Program-made: the position numbers and the translations under genes | Notes under the pieces: generated by a model | Told to the model about the DNA's origin: nothing | Seen by the model: the letters and a program-made list of their open reading frames with translations, nothing else | The model's database searches: none | Shown: piece after piece, positions 5,788 through 6,787 of the stretch | How positions within the stretch are numbered: the first letter of the stretch is position 1 | How the letters are laid out: each line of letters starts with the position of its first letter | Origin: Deltaproteobacteria bacterium | GTDB taxonomy: Bacteria; SAR324; JACQKK01 | Direction of reading: 5' to 3' | DNA: 6,787 nucleotides | Assembly (NCBI GenBank): GCA_029858165.1 | Contig: JAOUFO010000099.1 | Coordinates: 1-6,787, forward strand

Positions 5788-5804
5788 GCGGCGTAAGCCC
5801 GGCT

Positions 5805-6787
5805 TCACCCCGGCCAACCCCTCCCCCAAAACAGGGCCAATCCTGCGGCCCCCAAAGCCATCCAGGCGGCCAGGCGCACCACCTGCCAGCCGCGGGGAAT
5901 ATCCTGGGGGGTTGGGTCCTGCCCCTGGGGCCACAACCGGTACACCCCCGGTTTTTCCAGGCGGATTCCCAGCAATCCGGCCATGGCCGCCATGGGCCGT
6001 CCCCCGTTGGGGCTGGGGGTCCGGCGGCCGTCCTGTTTCCAGGCTTGCAACCCGGCGCGCCAGGGAAACCCCAAAATGGCCCCGGCCCCCACCAGCAGCA
6101 ATGCGGCCAGCCGGGCAGGCACAAAATTCAGGGCGTCATCCAGCCGGGCCGCCGGTTTGCCCAGGTATTCATACCGGCCCCGGTAGCCCCACATGGCATC
6201 CAGGGTGTTGACCGCCCGGTAAAACAACACCCCCGGCAATCCAAACAGCACATAATAAAACAGGGGGGCCGCCACGGAATCGCAAAAGTTTTCTGCCAGG
6301 GATTCCACCGCCGCCGCCGATAGCTGCCCTGGGTCCAACCGGGAGGCATCCCGGCTGCACAGACTTTTTAAGGCCAGCCGGGCCTCTGCCAGCCGGGTTT
6401 CTTCCAGCCGGTTATCTTCCAGTTGTTGTCCTGCCGGATGGGGTTCTCCGGTGGAATCCTCCAGGGGGCGGCTGACTGCCAGGGCCGCCTTCCCCAACCC
6501 TTGCAGGGCAAAACTGCCTTTCAGACTCCAGGCCCCGGCCCCCATGGCTGCCCAATAGGGCCACTGGGGCCAGCCATTTCCCCCTTGAACTCCGCTTCCG
6601 GCTTCAGCCCCCGATCCAATTTCCGCCCATTGCTCCACCCCCCAGCCCAGCCCGGCGGCTCCCAACCCTATTCCCATCAACCCCATCGCTCCCCATGCAT
6701 ACTGCCTCCGGGGGGCAGTGGGGTCCGCCCCGCCGGAGAGCCGTTCCAACCCCTGGGCCATAGTCCCCCTCCAGACCACCGGGTGGC
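5805..6787 (-). CDS. cbiB: Adenosylcobinamide-phosphate synthase CbiB (5' end outside window)
   Basis: Integral membrane enzyme that joins adenosylcobyric acid to aminopropanol phosphate, giving adenosylcobinamide phosphate. The frame is open to the window edge and begins with the family motif HPVVWRG (usually HPVVWMG), so the GTG at 6779 lies inside the gene and the true start is beyond 6787. Counting from that GTG as residue 1, hallmark blocks are VESLAENFCDSVAAPLFY (158-175), YRAVNTLDAMWGYR (187-200), ARLDDALNFVPARL (211-224) and GGRPMAAMAGLLGIRLEKPG (259-278). Hydrophobic segments are visible near 30-48, 165-190, 224-240 and 302-318. Residues about 105-137 are longer than usual for the family and contain five 5-residue repeats (EPHPA, GQQLE, DNRLE, ETRLA, EARLA) encoded by 15-bp tandem DNA. 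The stop is TGA at 5805-5807. The gene is also called cobD in Pseudomonas nomenclature. Family assignment is firm. Confidence 0.95.
   Translation of the reverse strand, partial: HPVVWRGTMAQGLERLSGGADPTAPRRQYAWGAMGLMGIGLGAAGLGWGVEQWAEIGSGAEAGSGVQGGNGWPQWPYWAAMGAGAWSLKGSFALQGLGKAALAVSRPLEDSTGEPHPAGQQLEDNRLEETRLAEARLALKSLCSRDASRLDPGQLSAAAVESLAENFCDSVAAPLFYYVLFGLPGVLFYRAVNTLDAMWGYRGRYEYLGKPAARLDDALNFVPARLAALLLVGAGAILGFPWRAGLQAWKQDGRRTPSPNGGRPMAAMAGLLGIRLEKPGVYRLWPQGQDPTPQDIPRGWQVVRLAAWMALGAAGLALFWGRGWPG
6373..6447 (-). repeat. 15-bp tandem repeat inside cbiB, five units
   Basis: Five consecutive 15-bp units in frame with the gene, coding EPHPA, GQQLE, DNRLE, ETRLA and EARLA. The best-conserved unit reads GAAACCCGGCTGGCA on the minus strand, and the first two units in coding order are diverged. 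It lies in a segment where CbiB relatives are shorter, so it probably grew by slippage or unequal exchange while preserving the frame. Confidence 0.75.

Larger units (their letters stand above)
5567..5804. mobile_element. Possible small non-autonomous element (MITE- or REP-doublet-like) between cbiB and cobD
   Basis: Copies A and B face each other around a 96-bp less GC-rich core (5634-5729), forming one large inverted repeat. The 9-mer AGCCCGGCT occurs at 5567-5575 and again at 5796-5804, near the outer edges, like a target-site duplication. The left copy is 1 bp from the AAAA edge, but the right copy is 8 bp beyond the T-run, so the boundaries do not fit perfectly. Removing the unit would leave about 80 bp between the cbiB stop and the cobD start. 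There is no coding capacity, so any movement would need a transposase from elsewhere. The core holds GTGCACCTCTGCGG but no gene. Chance similarity of the 9-mers in GC-rich DNA is not excluded. Confidence 0.4.

Noticed and set aside
5486..6124. N-terminal extension of CobD to an upstream start at 6124
   Set aside because: The extra residues overlap conserved CbiB coding sequence and translate the structured repeats. They look unlike any CobD N-terminus.
6560..6575. GCCACTG-like string suggesting a cobalamin riboswitch
   Set aside because: It lies inside cbiB coding sequence, and no B12 box or other riboswitch core elements are nearby. A riboswitch for this cluster, if any, would be upstream of cbiB, outside the window.

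Overview
This 6.8 kb window is GC-rich bacterial DNA in which every gene I can support lies on the minus strand, so the genes read from high to low coordinates. The right-hand three quarters is a late cobalamin (vitamin B12) assembly cluster in the order cbiB (cut by the window edge), cobD, cobQ (cbiP), cobS. The left quarter holds three small genes: a membrane protein with a CPACNK motif, a mini zinc-ribbon protein, and a single-domain PilZ protein, which is a candidate cyclic-di-GMP receptor. PilZ and the cobalamin genes show a bacterium, probably Gram-negative. I could not fix the phylum from sequence alone.

The cobalamin enzymes act together. CobQ amidates four carboxylates of adenosylcobyrinic acid a,c-diamide to give adenosylcobyric acid. 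CobD decarboxylates L-threonine phosphate to aminopropanol phosphate. CbiB joins these two products into adenosylcobinamide phosphate. CobS, in the membrane, joins activated adenosylcobinamide-GDP to the lower ligand. The kinase/guanylyltransferase and lower-ligand activation genes are not in this window. cobQ and cobS overlap by four bases (ATGA). cobD and cobQ are 65 bp apart. cbiB and cobD are about 320 bp apart.

That wide gap is the most interesting non-coding stretch. It holds two inverted copies of a GC-rich double-hairpin repeat with matching loops and compensating stems, and a 9-bp direct repeat lies near the outer edges, which suggests a small non-autonomous mobile element. In addition, cbiB and cobS each carry a tandem 15-bp (five-codon) repeat of related sequence inside an extra, family-atypical segment.

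Below cobS, a hairpin with A/T-rich edges and an extended -10 promoter (TGC-TATAGT) separate the cobalamin genes from the small membrane protein gene. That gene overlaps the zinc-ribbon gene by another ATGA. The PilZ gene follows after about 160 bp. The first 214 bases contain no gene I can support, only hairpins, one of which is a good plus-strand terminator. No tRNA, rRNA, CRISPR array, cobalamin riboswitch or insertion-sequence transposase was found.
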